Below are positions 34,988-45,633 of a DNA stretch of 64,000 nucleotides, in pieces. The DNA lies in the NCBI GenBank assembly GCA_022579005.1, contig MU401464.1:318805-382804 (forward strand). The letters are read 5' to 3'. The stretch comes from Poronia punctata (lineage: Eukaryota; Ascomycota; Sordariomycetes; Xylariales; Xylariaceae). A program made the translations under genes and the position numbers. Numbering within the stretch: the stretch's first letter is position 1; each line of letters opens with the position of its first letter. The notes beneath the pieces were generated by a model. It searched no databases and had not been told where the DNA came from. It saw only the letters and a list, made by a program, of their open reading frames with translations.

Positions 34988-36037
34988 ATGGCGTCTGCCG
35001 ATGAGCCCCCCCTTTACCTAGACGAGGCGTCGGCGCAAAAAGCAGACTGGGGCTCAAGGTCGCAGTCGAGATCAAGACAAAGACCGAGGTCAGGGTCAGA
35101 CTCGGAGTCAAATTCGGATTCAATGTCGGGATCCTGGTCGAGGTCGCGGCCCGTACTACCAATGACGCCGCCCGATACGGATGGCGACAAATACCCGATA
35201 GCCGCCTCCGGCGCCGTTGTTTCGCGAAATCTCGATTACCTTGTCCACAAGTTAAACCGAAAGCCGATAATGCAGGATTCGATTCGGTGGCACTTCTTGC
35301 GTAAAGAAGAACAGGTGCAAGCGCAAGTTCACCCAACAGAACCACTCGCTCCTTTAACGCGAATCGCGGCGCAACCATTGGAGCCCACTCCTACGCTGGA
35401 ACCCTTATCAAAGCCTACGACCGGATACGACCTCAACCCCTCGACGTCTCCAACAGCACAAGAAATTTTACTGCCACCCGCGGGCATTCAGTCGCACAGT
35501 CAGGCCGCATACCCTCCAACAGACCCAGCGGAGGATATACGCCTTCCCAAAACAAACGACATCAGACGACCGCGGCGTGCTACAGAGTCGCGGCTTCATA
35601 AAAGTGCTTCGAATCATCGCATGTTGGGACTTGTGACGGATATGATCGAAAAGGGTGTCCAATGCCATGTGCAGACATCGACTCCCCCTTCACCGGCAAG
35701 AGCGTCCTCTACAACACACGCCCATATTCATCGCGACGAAGTGGATGTACCGTCGGATCCTGAAAAATCGCCTAGTCGAATGGAACTCGAGGTCGATGTA
35801 GGCTTAGGTGACGTGGAAGAGGAACCGGCGATAAACGACATATTCGCTTTACGTAATGCCAGCTCTCCCGCAGGTATCAGCAAGTTTGGCGTTTTGAGGT
35901 ACCGCTCTTCATCCGAGGCGGCCCATTCGTGTAAGAATATGAAAAAGGCCGTACCTCGCATGCGACGCAGGTGCAGGACAAACCCGACGCCAGCTACCGG
36001 TTCTTCTGCGCCGGAGCGACCATCTGCAACGTGTTGA
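34988..36037 (+). CDS. Unassigned, mostly disordered protein
   Basis: Single exon, 349 residues, start ATG in a good context (GACCATGG). The N-terminal 20-60 region is an Arg/Ser/Asp-rich low-complexity stretch (repeated SRSRSR and SDSES-type units). A more ordered-looking short segment (residues about 75-105, NLDYLVHKLNRKPIMQDSIRW) follows. The rest is Pro/Thr/Ala-rich and probably disordered, and the C-terminus is basic (KKAVPRMRRRCR). I do not recognise a family. The long uninterrupted frame with coding-type composition supports a real gene. Neighbours are more than 1.8 kb away on both sides. Confidence 0.6.
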   Translation: MASADEPPLYLDEASAQKADWGSRSQSRSRQRPRSGSDSESNSDSMSGSWSRSRPVLPMTPPDTDGDKYPIAASGAVVSRNLDYLVHKLNRKPIMQDSIRWHFLRKEEQVQAQVHPTEPLAPLTRIAAQPLEPTPTLEPLSKPTTGYDLNPSTSPTAQEILLPPAGIQSHSQAAYPPTDPAEDIRLPKTNDIRRPRRATESRLHKSASNHRMLGLVTDMIEKGVQCHVQTSTPPSPARASSTTHAHIHRDEVDVPSDPEKSPSRMELEVDVGLGDVEEEPAINDIFALRNASSPAGISKFGVLRYRSSSEAAHSCKNMKKAVPRMRRRCRTNPTPATGSSAPERPSATC

Positions 36038-37839
36038 TCCACACATTATTTCTTTGTTTTAATGTTTCCTTTGTCATGCATATCATATATACCCAGGGCA
36101 GGATAGGCAGGCGTCGGACGGACTGTTTGGGTCTATGTACATATTATTATTCATCACAGCCGGCGAGCTGATTAATGACTGGTCCGGGGCATTATGTACC
36201 TTATAGATAGACCATGTATACACGATATGGGGCGTTGGGCAATGGACAGGGAGATCGCAGCGAGGATTGGTTTCAACGCTGTTCATGCCATCATCATGAA
36301 GACTGGGATTATAGCATGTTGTGACGGATACGAGTTTGACGAGAAAAAGAATACCCGTACGATGGAGAGCCATTGCCCGATGAAGACAGTACCTACGCAA
36401 GCTGTTCACTAAAGAGAGGGGGTTTATTGTCACTGGCCTACCTAACGACGGACGGAAGACAGTGGGCTATTACGAGTAGAACATTACCTTATCTACCAGG
36501 TGGTCTGTGCCGACCACTGTTACATGAAATGCAGGTGCTACCTACTTTACTAAGTTTACTTACCTTAGTCTACGAGTGCATTCTTATTGCCAGCAGGTAC
36601 AATCCACATATGATATAATGCAGTTACCTGAGCTAGCTCAATGCATCGATGAACCAAAAGATGACACAAAGCGCATCTCTTTTCCTTTCATTGTTTGCGG
36701 AGAGTAGAAGGGCCGAACCATACACATTCAGGCCTCGACACTTTGTCTGCGAAGGCGCTAAGTAAACCACCATGGAATCGACACAAAGACGAATAGATTA
36801 GTAGAGTGGAATCAATCTCTCATCAACTTTCTCGAGAAGAAATTTCTCGTCACGTTTGAATCGGATTAACGAAAATACGGAGGGCCCGAGTGGAATCAAT
36901 CGATCCGAGAGGAAGTTTGACGGCATGGACGGCGAAAGTTCCTGGTACCTTTTTATAACAGGCTGTTTGTAGAACCCATCAACTTCCAGAACCACGTGAG
37001 CGGATGAAAAGAGTTATGCTGGTTACCTTTACATACCAAACTTGGGTGTGCCATGTCCCTTCGGGCGGGTCAAGCGTCGATGAAGGTCTCAGCTTTCGTG
37101 CGAGGGATGGCGTTTGAGACTCGGTCCCCCGGCTGACGGTTCTACATTCCAACGGCTCTTTGTCTCTCCCTCCCACGCCACCCCCGGGTTGTATGGGAGT
37201 TGGCAAGGATAGATACATTACGACTACGTATTACATATCAGCGACGGCGAAGCCTGCCCTCTTTGATCATATTCCTTTGTTCTCTTACTCGACGATCGAG
37301 GGTATCCAAACATGGCGTAACGAAGAGAACCCCCGGGCGGGGTGCTAGCCCAAGTTTGCACGATTGAGGGGGCTGGTGTCTGAATGAGACGAGCTCGATA
37401 GGTAGATACAGTGCTTCGTTTAAAAGACGAACTTGGGAATGGACCCCCCGACGAAGCTCATATACGACCGATGCCTCATCTTACATTCCTCTGAGACAAC
37501 TTATCGCCCATCCCGTTGCCAAGGGCATCCGCCATGACTTATTATCTTTAATACATTCAGCCTAACGGTGGTTCACATGTTCTCATTTCTGTCGTTGCCA
37601 GGCCAGACTTTTCGCATGTTTTGTTGAATTACATGTGGAAGTGAGGTAGAAGCATCACCTCCCAAATTCCCGACTAATTTTGTTTTTTTCTTCTCTTTTA
37701 CCAGGGCAAGCTAAGCTACCTTGAAAAACCTCATCGCTGGAGACAGCTACCCCCTTTACTGCCACTTAGATCCCTTTTTGGCCGCGGTTGATATTCGACA
37801 AGCTGCGGAGCTATAGCTTACCTCTTCTCTTTCGCCAAT
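36038..37839. other. Upstream region of the WetA-like gene
   Basis: 1.8 kb with no supportable gene, probably the long regulatory region and 5' leader of the developmental gene that follows. C/T-rich runs lie at about 37680-37700 and 37815-37835. Confidence 0.5.
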
Positions 37840-39942
37840 ATGGCCTTCACCATGGTAGAATTCCCCCTGGACAAAGATCACGGTCAAATTTCCTTCTTGC
37901 CGGACAATGAGGAGCTCGACTCAACGGGCGAAAACCTCTTTGACCAGTTCCTTACCTTTGACCCGGCCGATGCAGCCGCGGCATTTGCCGGCGATGGTTT
38001 GGAAGGTCTGGAGGACCCGCAAAGCCCGTCTGTTCTCCTAGAATCTCTTCAGAATGAATTAATGAACTCGTCTTCACTAAACGTGGACTCGTCATCCGCC
38101 ACTGCTTTTGCCCCGCATGCAGAGGCGACAGACAAAACGGCCGGTGAGCCTGTTGGATTATATTCACAAGATATCTTTTCATATAGGCCGGAGGCACTTT
38201 CAAACTTAGCTGTAGACCCTATTCTCGGTAACGGCTCGATATCCGACTCGGAGCTTCTTCGTCTCGAGGGACTATCAGCAAAGCCGATTCGCGGGAATGT
38301 CACAGCGCCCTCGACTCCAATATTTGCTCCATCGGTACCGTCGAGCCCTCGCAAGCATAGCCGCCTTGTCGGTGCTGTTCGTGGCACTATACGGCGACTG
38401 ACCCATCGCCAAAAGATGCCCAAACAAGAAGACTACCAGCCTCTATCTCTCGATGTAAAGGGTCTTGATAACTTTCACGATCATCGGAGACAAGGATTCG
38501 ATGTTATGGGCTTAGACTATGGCGAATTAACGGGTTCCCGAGACACAGTAAAGACAGAGCCGGTGGAGTATCACGGACTGCCGCCGCTATCGCCGCCGTT
38601 GACCGATAGGCTGCCCGGTGAGTGGCCGAACTCGGGGTTTGTGACTGGGCATCTCGAGGACCCGTTCCTTGATGATGTATTAGGACCACCGGCTATCATC
38701 CACCGAGCGAAGCGCCAGGGGAACAACACGCCCAGGGATACGCCCATGGTTGATGTTGAGAGCTTCTACCACCATGCAATGGTTCCAATAGGGGTCGATA
38801 CTGGAACGGTTCGTCGTCAAGCGCATAAACCACACCGTTACGCCAGCTCGGCTGAGTGGCCGACAGAAGGCCTCCTGACCAACAAAAAGTACACTAGGAG
38901 CCCAACTATGTGGTCCTCCAACTCGCCACTCGTTAGTTATATGCCAGAGACGAATGGACCTTCGGACCCGAGTTGGTGGGATGGCCCGGCAGATGAAATG
39001 GAGGGCCTTGAAGTAGGCGGCGATGTCATGCAAGCCCACAACATCTCCATGCACAGCCAGCAAGCGAACATTCCGTACGAATATAACAACCAAGATCTCG
39101 CGGGTCTCATGATCCACATGCCACGACCGCGACCGCCACCAGCGAGCATTCTAAACGCAAACCTTCACGAGCATGTCCCATCCACACCCATGACACCAAG
39201 CTACCGTCTACGTAGAACGCCGTCATTCCACCACGAGCAAGGTCCTGAACAACACTACCAGTACAAGACTCCCTCTGGACACTTGTACCGACAGGGACAT
39301 CACGCGGAAAGGCGGCCACGGCCTAGGGCGCCTTCCTCTGGCGCCAGACGCCATGGATCGCCACGAAAGCTACACCACAGCATGAGCCTTGGAGCTCTGC
39401 GAGAGCAATCCGTCTCACCCTCGCCGGCGTCAAAATCCTCACACGGACATGCGATCCCACGTGCAATTCCACATGCAGCACACCAGGAGAGGCGGCGGCA
39501 ACATCATAATCAGCACCAGCAACAGCAACGGAGCTCATCTCTCTCGATGCGCAAGCAACGATCATTCACCCGACGATCCGGCAGCGGCAGCGGAAACGGC
39601 ACTTCACCACGGACTCCGAGCTCCGGGACATTCAGACCGCATGGCTCGACGACGATGAATTTCCCAAGTAGTAGCGGAGGTGGTAGTAGAGCGGGAAGTA
39701 GTTTTGGTAGTGTCGACTTTGTCAACTTCACACCGTCGGACAAAAAAGTGTTGATGAACGGGGTGGCGCCTAGTGGGTCGAGTAAGACGAAAGCGAGACG
39801 TGAGAAGGAGGCCGACGAAAGAAGACAGCTGTTGGAGAGGGAGACGGAAGAGAGAAGGCGACGGTTCGAGGAACTTACGCAGCAACTCGTCAGGGAGGCT
39901 GGTGGGGATGTTAGCCAGCTTTTTGATGGGATTGCTCTCTGA
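37840..39942 (+). CDS. wetA: WetA-like conidiation regulator
   Basis: Single exon, 700 residues. WetA is the late-acting regulator of the conidiation cascade downstream of BrlA and AbaA, needed for conidial wall maturation. The best evidence is the C-terminal block near 620-660: DFVNFTPSDKKVL, then GVAPSGSSKTKARREKEA, then a charged coiled segment ending in AGGDVSQL. This is the conserved WetA C-terminus. The N-terminus has an acidic ENLFDQFLTFDPADA segment, also WetA-like. A basic GTIRRLTHRQKMPK patch follows at about 187. The middle is Pro/Ser/His/Gln-rich with a Gln/His run near 550. Two Met codons (1 and 5) could start translation. It is longer than the Aspergillus protein because of low-complexity inserts. 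Confidence 0.82.
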   Translation: MAFTMVEFPLDKDHGQISFLPDNEELDSTGENLFDQFLTFDPADAAAAFAGDGLEGLEDPQSPSVLLESLQNELMNSSSLNVDSSSATAFAPHAEATDKTAGEPVGLYSQDIFSYRPEALSNLAVDPILGNGSISDSELLRLEGLSAKPIRGNVTAPSTPIFAPSVPSSPRKHSRLVGAVRGTIRRLTHRQKMPKQEDYQPLSLDVKGLDNFHDHRRQGFDVMGLDYGELTGSRDTVKTEPVEYHGLPPLSPPLTDRLPGEWPNSGFVTGHLEDPFLDDVLGPPAIIHRAKRQGNNTPRDTPMVDVESFYHHAMVPIGVDTGTVRRQAHKPHRYASSAEWPTEGLLTNKKYTRSPTMWSSNSPLVSYMPETNGPSDPSWWDGPADEMEGLEVGGDVMQAHNISMHSQQANIPYEYNNQDLAGLMIHMPRPRPPPASILNANLHEHVPSTPMTPSYRLRRTPSFHHEQGPEQHYQYKTPSGHLYRQGHHAERRPRPRAPSSGARRHGSPRKLHHSMSLGALREQSVSPSPASKSSHGHAIPRAIPHAAHQERRRQHHNQHQQQQRSSSLSMRKQRSFTRRSGSGSGNGTSPRTPSSGTFRPHGSTTMNFPSSSGGGSRAGSSFGSVDFVNFTPSDKKVLMNGVAPSGSSKTKARREKEADERRQLLERETEERRRRFEELTQQLVREAGGDVSQLFDGIAL

Positions 39943-40678
39943 CCCCTATTCTTCTTTCCTTCTCTTCCATCTTTGTCTTTTTTTGGCCACCTTTTTTTCT
40001 TGCTTGACCTACTGTCTGTCTGTCTGTCTGTTTGTTCGTTAGCTGGTTAGCTCGTTGCATGGGACAGGGACAGCATATCTCTTACCCCGCTGGCGCGTGT
40101 TTGGGAAAGAGTGCGGGAGGAGGAGGAGAAGAGAAAGATGATGGGAAAAATTATTATATAAAATATCAGCTTTTGTAATCAATCCCTTTTGTATTAGTTT
40201 ACCTTAGTTTGGCGACAACAATAAGCTGCCGACTAATAAAGGAGTAAGCAAGTAGGAACTGATCAAACTTATTCTGTCTTGCGTCTACCAACTCACTCGC
40301 GCCTATATCTTTTCACCTTCTCTAGCCGACTTGTTAACCAAGTAACATACACGAATCTCAGGGTATGTAGCGGAGTTTGGCCCCGAGTTGGATAGGAGAG
40401 AAAGGCGCAGACACCGACCAGCAAGCATTCGGGGAAGATTGGGCACGAATGACATGTTAAGAACAACTGCAGCAAAAGCCCATATTAAGAATTTCGAGAA
40501 AAGAAAAATCGATTAGAAGTTTAGAACTTGCAAGATTGGATGGTAGCGAGTTTATATATATATATATAAAGCTAGTTACTAGGTTACCGGCTCATATGTA
40601 TATGCATTTCAGACTGGCCTTTTTTCACACAAGGATAGATACATAGGGATACAATGGTTTGACAACAAAACAAATCAT
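39943..40678. other. Convergent intergenic region
   Basis: 736 bp between convergent genes, holding both 3' UTRs. It contains a (CTGT) run near 40013-40032 and a (TA) run near 40555-40568. No gene supported. Confidence 0.5.
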
Positions 40679-41707
40679 TCATTCCTTCTTAGCCGCCTCA
40701 ACCATACTCCTCATCATCTCCCTCCTCTGCTCCCTCATCGCCTTTACAACAACCCGATCTCTCATCCAAGTCGGTATAGAACCCAGAAAAGCCTGCTGTA
40801 ACGCATGCGGCCAATACGGAACAACACTCTTCCGTCCACATCCCGTACGGGCGAGGATTGCCCTCGCGATAGTACGGGCATGAGGTTGGAATAGAGATGG
40901 CGGGGTCTGTGAATGCGAGACGCCGGTGGCGTGTCCGATTCGATGGGAAATGACTTCTATCCGAACATTTTCGTTTTCGTCCTCGCAGGCTATGGCTTTA
41001 TGTAATGCGTGCGTGGCTGCTTTTCCGGCAGAGTAAAAGGATACCATTGGGAAACCTTGATCTGTGACGGATCCGATGTTGATGATGAGGATTTTTCTCT
41101 TTTTCTTATTCTTGTGTCCTCCTCCCCCTACTCCTTTTCCTTTTCTTTCTCCTTCTTCTCTGCTGCTGCTGTTCTTCATGATGGGTAATAATGACGCGGT
41201 AAGTAATGCAGGGAATACAGAGTTTAGGTGTAAATTATCCAAGATGTCGTCTGCTCCGTAACTCTCTAATGCGCCAAAAGTTGGGTTGGGACCGGCTCCG
41301 GCGCAATTGATCAGGATGGTGAGATTGATGTCTTCGAGAGACTTTTTGATAATTTGGTCGAAATCTATTGTTTGACATTTCGATCCGTCGGCGATTACTG
41401 TCCGGGTTTGGATGCCGGGGTATTTTTTCTCAAGCTCGCGCTTGACAGTTTCGATTTTAGTGGGGTTTCGCCCGTGTAAAACTATGTTGAACCCTGTGCT
41501 GGCGAGCTCGAAAGATAGGTTCTTGCCTATCCCGCTGCTGGCTCCTGTTATGAGGGCCCAGGGGGGTCGGCCGGAGGAGTCGGGACATAGGTAGGTGTGA
41601 AGAGTTGATGGGCGTGTGTATAGCCATGCTGTGTCTAGGAGGGCGTAGGCGATGTATAGAGCGAGGCTTGCGCCGAGGGCCGATGTGGTTTTCTGGAGAA
41701 GCTCCAT
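40679..41707 (-). CDS. Membrane-anchored short-chain dehydrogenase, 3-ketoacyl-CoA reductase-like
   Basis: Single exon, 342 residues. An N-terminal hydrophobic helix (about 9-29) is followed by a Rossmann domain with TGASSGIG (54-61), LHGRN, the NCAGAGP strand end, and catalytic S-x-Y-x3-K (NIGS...SFYSAGK). An N-terminal membrane helix followed by this fold is the layout of the HSD17B12/KAR (IFA38) family, which reduces 3-ketoacyl-CoA at the ER. The exact substrate is not certain. An unusual Lys/Gly/Glu-rich insert (about 182-206) sits just before the catalytic strand. A (GA)20 tract lies 34 bp upstream of the start, so the gene has a CT-rich leader. Confidence 0.82.
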   Translation of the reverse strand: MELLQKTTSALGASLALYIAYALLDTAWLYTRPSTLHTYLCPDSSGRPPWALITGASSGIGKNLSFELASTGFNIVLHGRNPTKIETVKRELEKKYPGIQTRTVIADGSKCQTIDFDQIIKKSLEDINLTILINCAGAGPNPTFGALESYGADDILDNLHLNSVFPALLTASLLPIMKNSSSREEGERKGKGVGGGGHKNKKKRKILIINIGSVTDQGFPMVSFYSAGKAATHALHKAIACEDENENVRIEVISHRIGHATGVSHSQTPPSLFQPHARTIARAILARTGCGRKSVVPYWPHALQQAFLGSIPTWMRDRVVVKAMREQRREMMRSMVEAAKKE

Positions 41708-41737
41708 ACTTTTGTCTGTTGCTTGCGCACACTGAAA

Positions 41738-41783
<46 letters not shown>

Positions 41784-43182
41784 GGTGTGTAAAAGTAATA
41801 GGTAGATAGATGTCACCGGATTGCTGATGTATCGGGTCTCTCTCGACGGTTTCAGTCGTCCCACCTAGAAAATAGAACTCAACGCGCTCGCCCTCCTATG
41901 TACCTTGGGTATTCCTCATCGAGCCCCGGCGGTCATGAACAAAAGGTTGTTGGTTGTCAAAGGGCGAAAAATAGATGAGGGGTTCGTTCGTTTATTATTA
42001 TTAGGTAGGTATTTAATCTGCGCCAATTCCCTTTTTAGCCAGCTGAGCTCAGAATCAGCATTTGCACTCTGACAACACCCTGTCGTCGTCCCGCGAGTCT
42101 TGCCTGATGCGAGTTTACGCTAGCTTCGGCTCATGACGTTGCCGGGGTTTGCCAAGACATCACCGGTCCGTCTCTATGGGTGGTCCCGAGGATTTATAGG
42201 ATGTATGTATGTACTTTTGAAAGAAATGGTGGGCTGATTGGGAAAGAATGATAAGGTTAAAGGTATTAGTGCTTTGATCCTTCTCTCGCTGCTCCTTGGA
42301 CCTTCCCTCCTCCCCGCTATTTCTCATTCCGGAATGAATGAAACATTGTCCCCAGATGGATGAAACCTTTTCTCTCCCGCTCCTACCTCCATATAGCACA
42401 GCTACTTACTCGTACATACTTTTTTATCCTGAATTTGTTTTTCCCATTTGTATTTTGCAGCCCTTCTCGATCAATTGCTTACTTTTCAGTATTCTAGTGA
42501 GGGGTGTACCGTGTGACCTGGTATATTTCCACCAACAATCCGTGATCCTGTCAAATGGTAAGTCATCTCTAACTACCTACCTAGTACCTAACATAACAAG
42601 GGCCGGCAATCCTGCCTATCTGATGATCTCGGGAGGCTTCCCATCCGTATGCAGGCATCCCGCCATATTATTATGTTTCGACGTTAGCTTAAGAAACGTG
42701 CACTTATTTAACCTACCAAGTAGGTTGGTTACATGAACGGTCCTGTATGTATGTATGTCGTACAGCAAGCATACATACATCATGTATGTCAGATTTCTTG
42801 GTCTTATTAGGCAAGTAAGATGTCAATTACCTAACCTAACTTGTACCACGGACATGGTTATGATAAGTCAACCGCCACATCATCATCATCACCGACATAT
42901 CGTACGTTGGGCATCGCCTCAACCAAATAAATATCGTCCGCATATTCCGCACAAGATAATAAGACAGGTGAGTACAAGCAAGAAAACATCAAGTTTGGTA
43001 TGCAAATAATTCATATCATTTCCTAACAAAATAAAGTAGATATTTAAAGGAATGTCATAATCATCGGTTGGTTATTCATAAGGTTTGTTTTGTCTCATTA
43101 CCATTTCATTTCATCCTTTCATACGTTTCTTTTTCTTTCTTTCCGTCTTCATCCCCTAAAGTTTCGTTCATTTCGTTTCATT
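41708..43182. other. Intergenic region
   Basis: 1.47 kb without a supportable gene. It has the (GA)20 tract next to the dehydrogenase and TACCTA/ATGTATGT words at about 42570-42590 and 42745-42785. Confidence 0.5.
41741..41781. repeat. (GA)20 microsatellite
   Basis: Uninterrupted GA dinucleotides. On the coding strand of the dehydrogenase this is a pure CT tract ending 34 bp before the start codon, so it lies in the 5' UTR or core promoter. CT-rich leaders are common at fungal promoters. Confidence 0.95.
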
Positions 43183-45633
43183 TCATGACCGACTAAACAA
43201 AATCGGCACATCCATACTCCCATGATGATGATGATGATCGACAACAACACCACCGGATTGTTTTCCAAATAATCCCTCCCTAAATCGCGTACTGGCCAAG
43301 AAAGAAGAAGATGACACTCCTCCCTCTTTTCTACCTCCGCCGCCTCCGCCGAATTCTTTTCCCAGTCGACTGAGAACGAGCTCTTTGGCCCGTCTTAGTG
43401 CGCTACTCTGCATATCTGTATCTTCTGCCATGAGTCGATGTTTTTCCTCGGCGACGAGATCGCGTTGTACGGCTGTGATTTCTGAGCATAATTCGGCTGT
43501 GGGGTCGTAGACTTTTGGTTGGAGAAGAAGGGTTGGCATGTTGGGGGATGTGTCTAGGATGGGGGCAGAGATGTCCATCCGTGGTCGTGGTGTGTCGGGT
43601 GTCTGTGGTCGGGAGTATTCGTCGTCGACGCCGGAGTCAGTGTCGTGGGTGAGTTCTGGCTCTGACCCTGATCCTGATCCTGATCCTGATCCTGAGCGTG
43701 AGAGGGACGGTGGCGGCGTGATTTCACCAAATAGTCGACGCGAGGATGATGATGATGCACTTGAGTATATGCTGTCTACCTCGCCAAAGAGTCGGTTGTT
43801 TGATGATTGATGAGGGATTCCCATTTGACGATGAGGGGTACGAGGAGGTGAGCGAAGCTGCTGGTTGAGAGATTCATTCGAAGGTTGTCGCTCATGACGC
43901 GGAGCCAGTTGTGGTGGTGATGTTGATAGGGCAGGGTGTACTTGTCCGTGTCCGTGTCCGTGTTTATCCATGCAGCTCTTCGATCGCTTCAGCCAGGGGA
44001 AATGAAGACGTCGCACCTCATGAGGCTCGTCTAGTGATGAATCGCTAGACTCCTGGCGTCCATGTCGCTGCTGATGTCTAGCTTGGCGATGCGATTGCGA
44101 TTCTCCCTCCTCGCCACGTTCGTGGCCGGGCTTGCGTCTGCGTCGCCGTTTCGTGACTGTTCGCTTCTTGTACTTGTTCACATTGGCTATACTTGCCTGC
44201 CGCGCGGCTTCTACGTCGGAAGAGAGCTCCAAGTCGATGTCTTCGACATATTGTTGTTGTTGCTCTGCGCTCTCATCCTCGCCCTCTGTATCATCATCAT
44301 TATCGTCATCGAGGACGACATCCATTAATTTATGTGCCACGGCCGCGACTGCTGCTGAGTGACAGCTCGGTTCAACTACCTGCTCTATAGTCGCCGTTGA
44401 CGTCGCCGAATGCCCATCATCAACTCTCACGTCTTCGGCCTCGGTAATAGTAGCCATCGAGTGCCGTGTCCAGTAGCCGCTATGCGAGTCGTTGCTCATC
44501 AGCGGCGCAAGCGCATCATCCCAACTTCCATTATTAATCAAGACCGAGTTCTCAAAGTCGAACTCGCGCACGCAATGCTTATGGGATGCGACTAGATTCC
44601 CTACTTGTGCTACGTTCATAGTCGCGTTCCGCATAGCTAGATAGCGCAACTTCCGAAACACGACGGGCTGTCGCGACGGCGCCGCCGGTAGGGGAGACAT
44701 GGGCGAAGTCACCTCGTGGAAGAGCTTCTGCGAGCTGCGCGGCGGCGCAAATAGAGGGTCGGCCGCGAGCGCGATGGGGCACGGACCCTTGGTGCGACCA
44801 TGCCAGGTGAAATCGAGTTTCTCCAACGTGCCGGAGAAGTGGTTCAGGTAGTCCTGGATGATCTTCAGATGGTCGAGACCGGGCGAGGGTCCGTAGAAGT
44901 CCCAGGAATCGACGTTGATGTGCATCTTGCGGATCTGTCTCCAGCGTTTACCCGCCGACGGCGAACAGCCGAACCCCTGCGCCGGACGCAGATACAGGAA
45001 GGCGGCCGGGTGCACGGACGAGAGCGAGAGCTTGGCCAGCTTCCTCAGTGGCGCCCTCTCCACCGCGACTCGCAGGCTGATGAGCGCGTAATCGACAATG
45101 TCCCGCCGATAGCGCTCGGCCGGGTCTTGACCGGGCGTCTTGATGGTGAGGTGTCTAATGTTGACGAGGTATCTCATCGCATTGATAAACGAAGGCACGT
45201 TTGTCGCCGCGTGGAACAGAGGCGGATACTGCGACGTCAAAATCTCACCTAGGCCCGAGCTGGCAAACTTGGGCCGCTCCAATACCGATCCCATCGAGGT
45301 ATGAGGGGTGTATAAGAAGCTGATCTCACGCCCGGATTCGGGGTGGATGAGCGGCGGCAAGAAGGTGGCATGAGAGTGGGCAAGGTAAAAGGTGAGGTGT
45401 TCGATGTAATGGCCTATCCTAGAAAGGGCCTGGATTTTGGACGGTCGAGTGAAGCTGTTGGCGGTAAAGGTCAGGTGGGTTCGTAAGAATAATCGCTTGG
45501 TGACCAGGTTGCAGCAGGCCGAGTTGGCCAGTCGCACGTTGCAAATATCTTCCTTTGATAGTATTTGGAACAAAGTCTCGCGGATTCGACTGTCCTGCCA
45601 GAGGCAGTAGAATTGGTTCTGTCCTGATGCCAT
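43183..45633 (-). CDS. Large F-box-like protein
   Basis: Single exon, 816 residues. The first 50 residues (RIRETLFQILSKEDICNVRLANSACC) resemble a divergent F-box, the Skp1-binding module of SCF ubiquitin ligases. Residues about 60-350 contain hydrophobic, LRR-like segments, for example LTFYLAHSHATFLPPLI and LEKLDFTW, typical of fungal F-box proteins. The second half is low complexity: an acidic stretch (DDDNDDDTEGEDE), a basic patch (KKRTVTKRRRRRK), His/Gln/Ser-rich runs and a Ser-Gly repeat coded by a (CTGATC)-type hexanucleotide. The F-box call is tentative because the motif is weak; the gene itself is well supported by its long frame. Confidence 0.7.
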   Translation of the reverse strand: MASGQNQFYCLWQDSRIRETLFQILSKEDICNVRLANSACCNLVTKRLFLRTHLTFTANSFTRPSKIQALSRIGHYIEHLTFYLAHSHATFLPPLIHPESGREISFLYTPHTSMGSVLERPKFASSGLGEILTSQYPPLFHAATNVPSFINAMRYLVNIRHLTIKTPGQDPAERYRRDIVDYALISLRVAVERAPLRKLAKLSLSSVHPAAFLYLRPAQGFGCSPSAGKRWRQIRKMHINVDSWDFYGPSPGLDHLKIIQDYLNHFSGTLEKLDFTWHGRTKGPCPIALAADPLFAPPRSSQKLFHEVTSPMSPLPAAPSRQPVVFRKLRYLAMRNATMNVAQVGNLVASHKHCVREFDFENSVLINNGSWDDALAPLMSNDSHSGYWTRHSMATITEAEDVRVDDGHSATSTATIEQVVEPSCHSAAVAAVAHKLMDVVLDDDNDDDTEGEDESAEQQQQYVEDIDLELSSDVEAARQASIANVNKYKKRTVTKRRRRRKPGHERGEEGESQSHRQARHQQRHGRQESSDSSLDEPHEVRRLHFPWLKRSKSCMDKHGHGHGQVHPALSTSPPQLAPRHERQPSNESLNQQLRSPPRTPHRQMGIPHQSSNNRLFGEVDSIYSSASSSSSRRLFGEITPPPSLSRSGSGSGSGSGSEPELTHDTDSGVDDEYSRPQTPDTPRPRMDISAPILDTSPNMPTLLLQPKVYDPTAELCSEITAVQRDLVAEEKHRLMAEDTDMQSSALRRAKELVLSRLGKEFGGGGGGRKEGGVSSSSFLASTRFREGLFGKQSGGVVVDHHHHHGSMDVPILFSRS
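43666..43695. repeat. Coding hexanucleotide repeat (CCTGAT)
   Basis: About five CCTGAT units inside the F-box-like gene. They encode the (Ser-Gly) run on the minus strand, a likely length-variable site. Confidence 0.8.
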
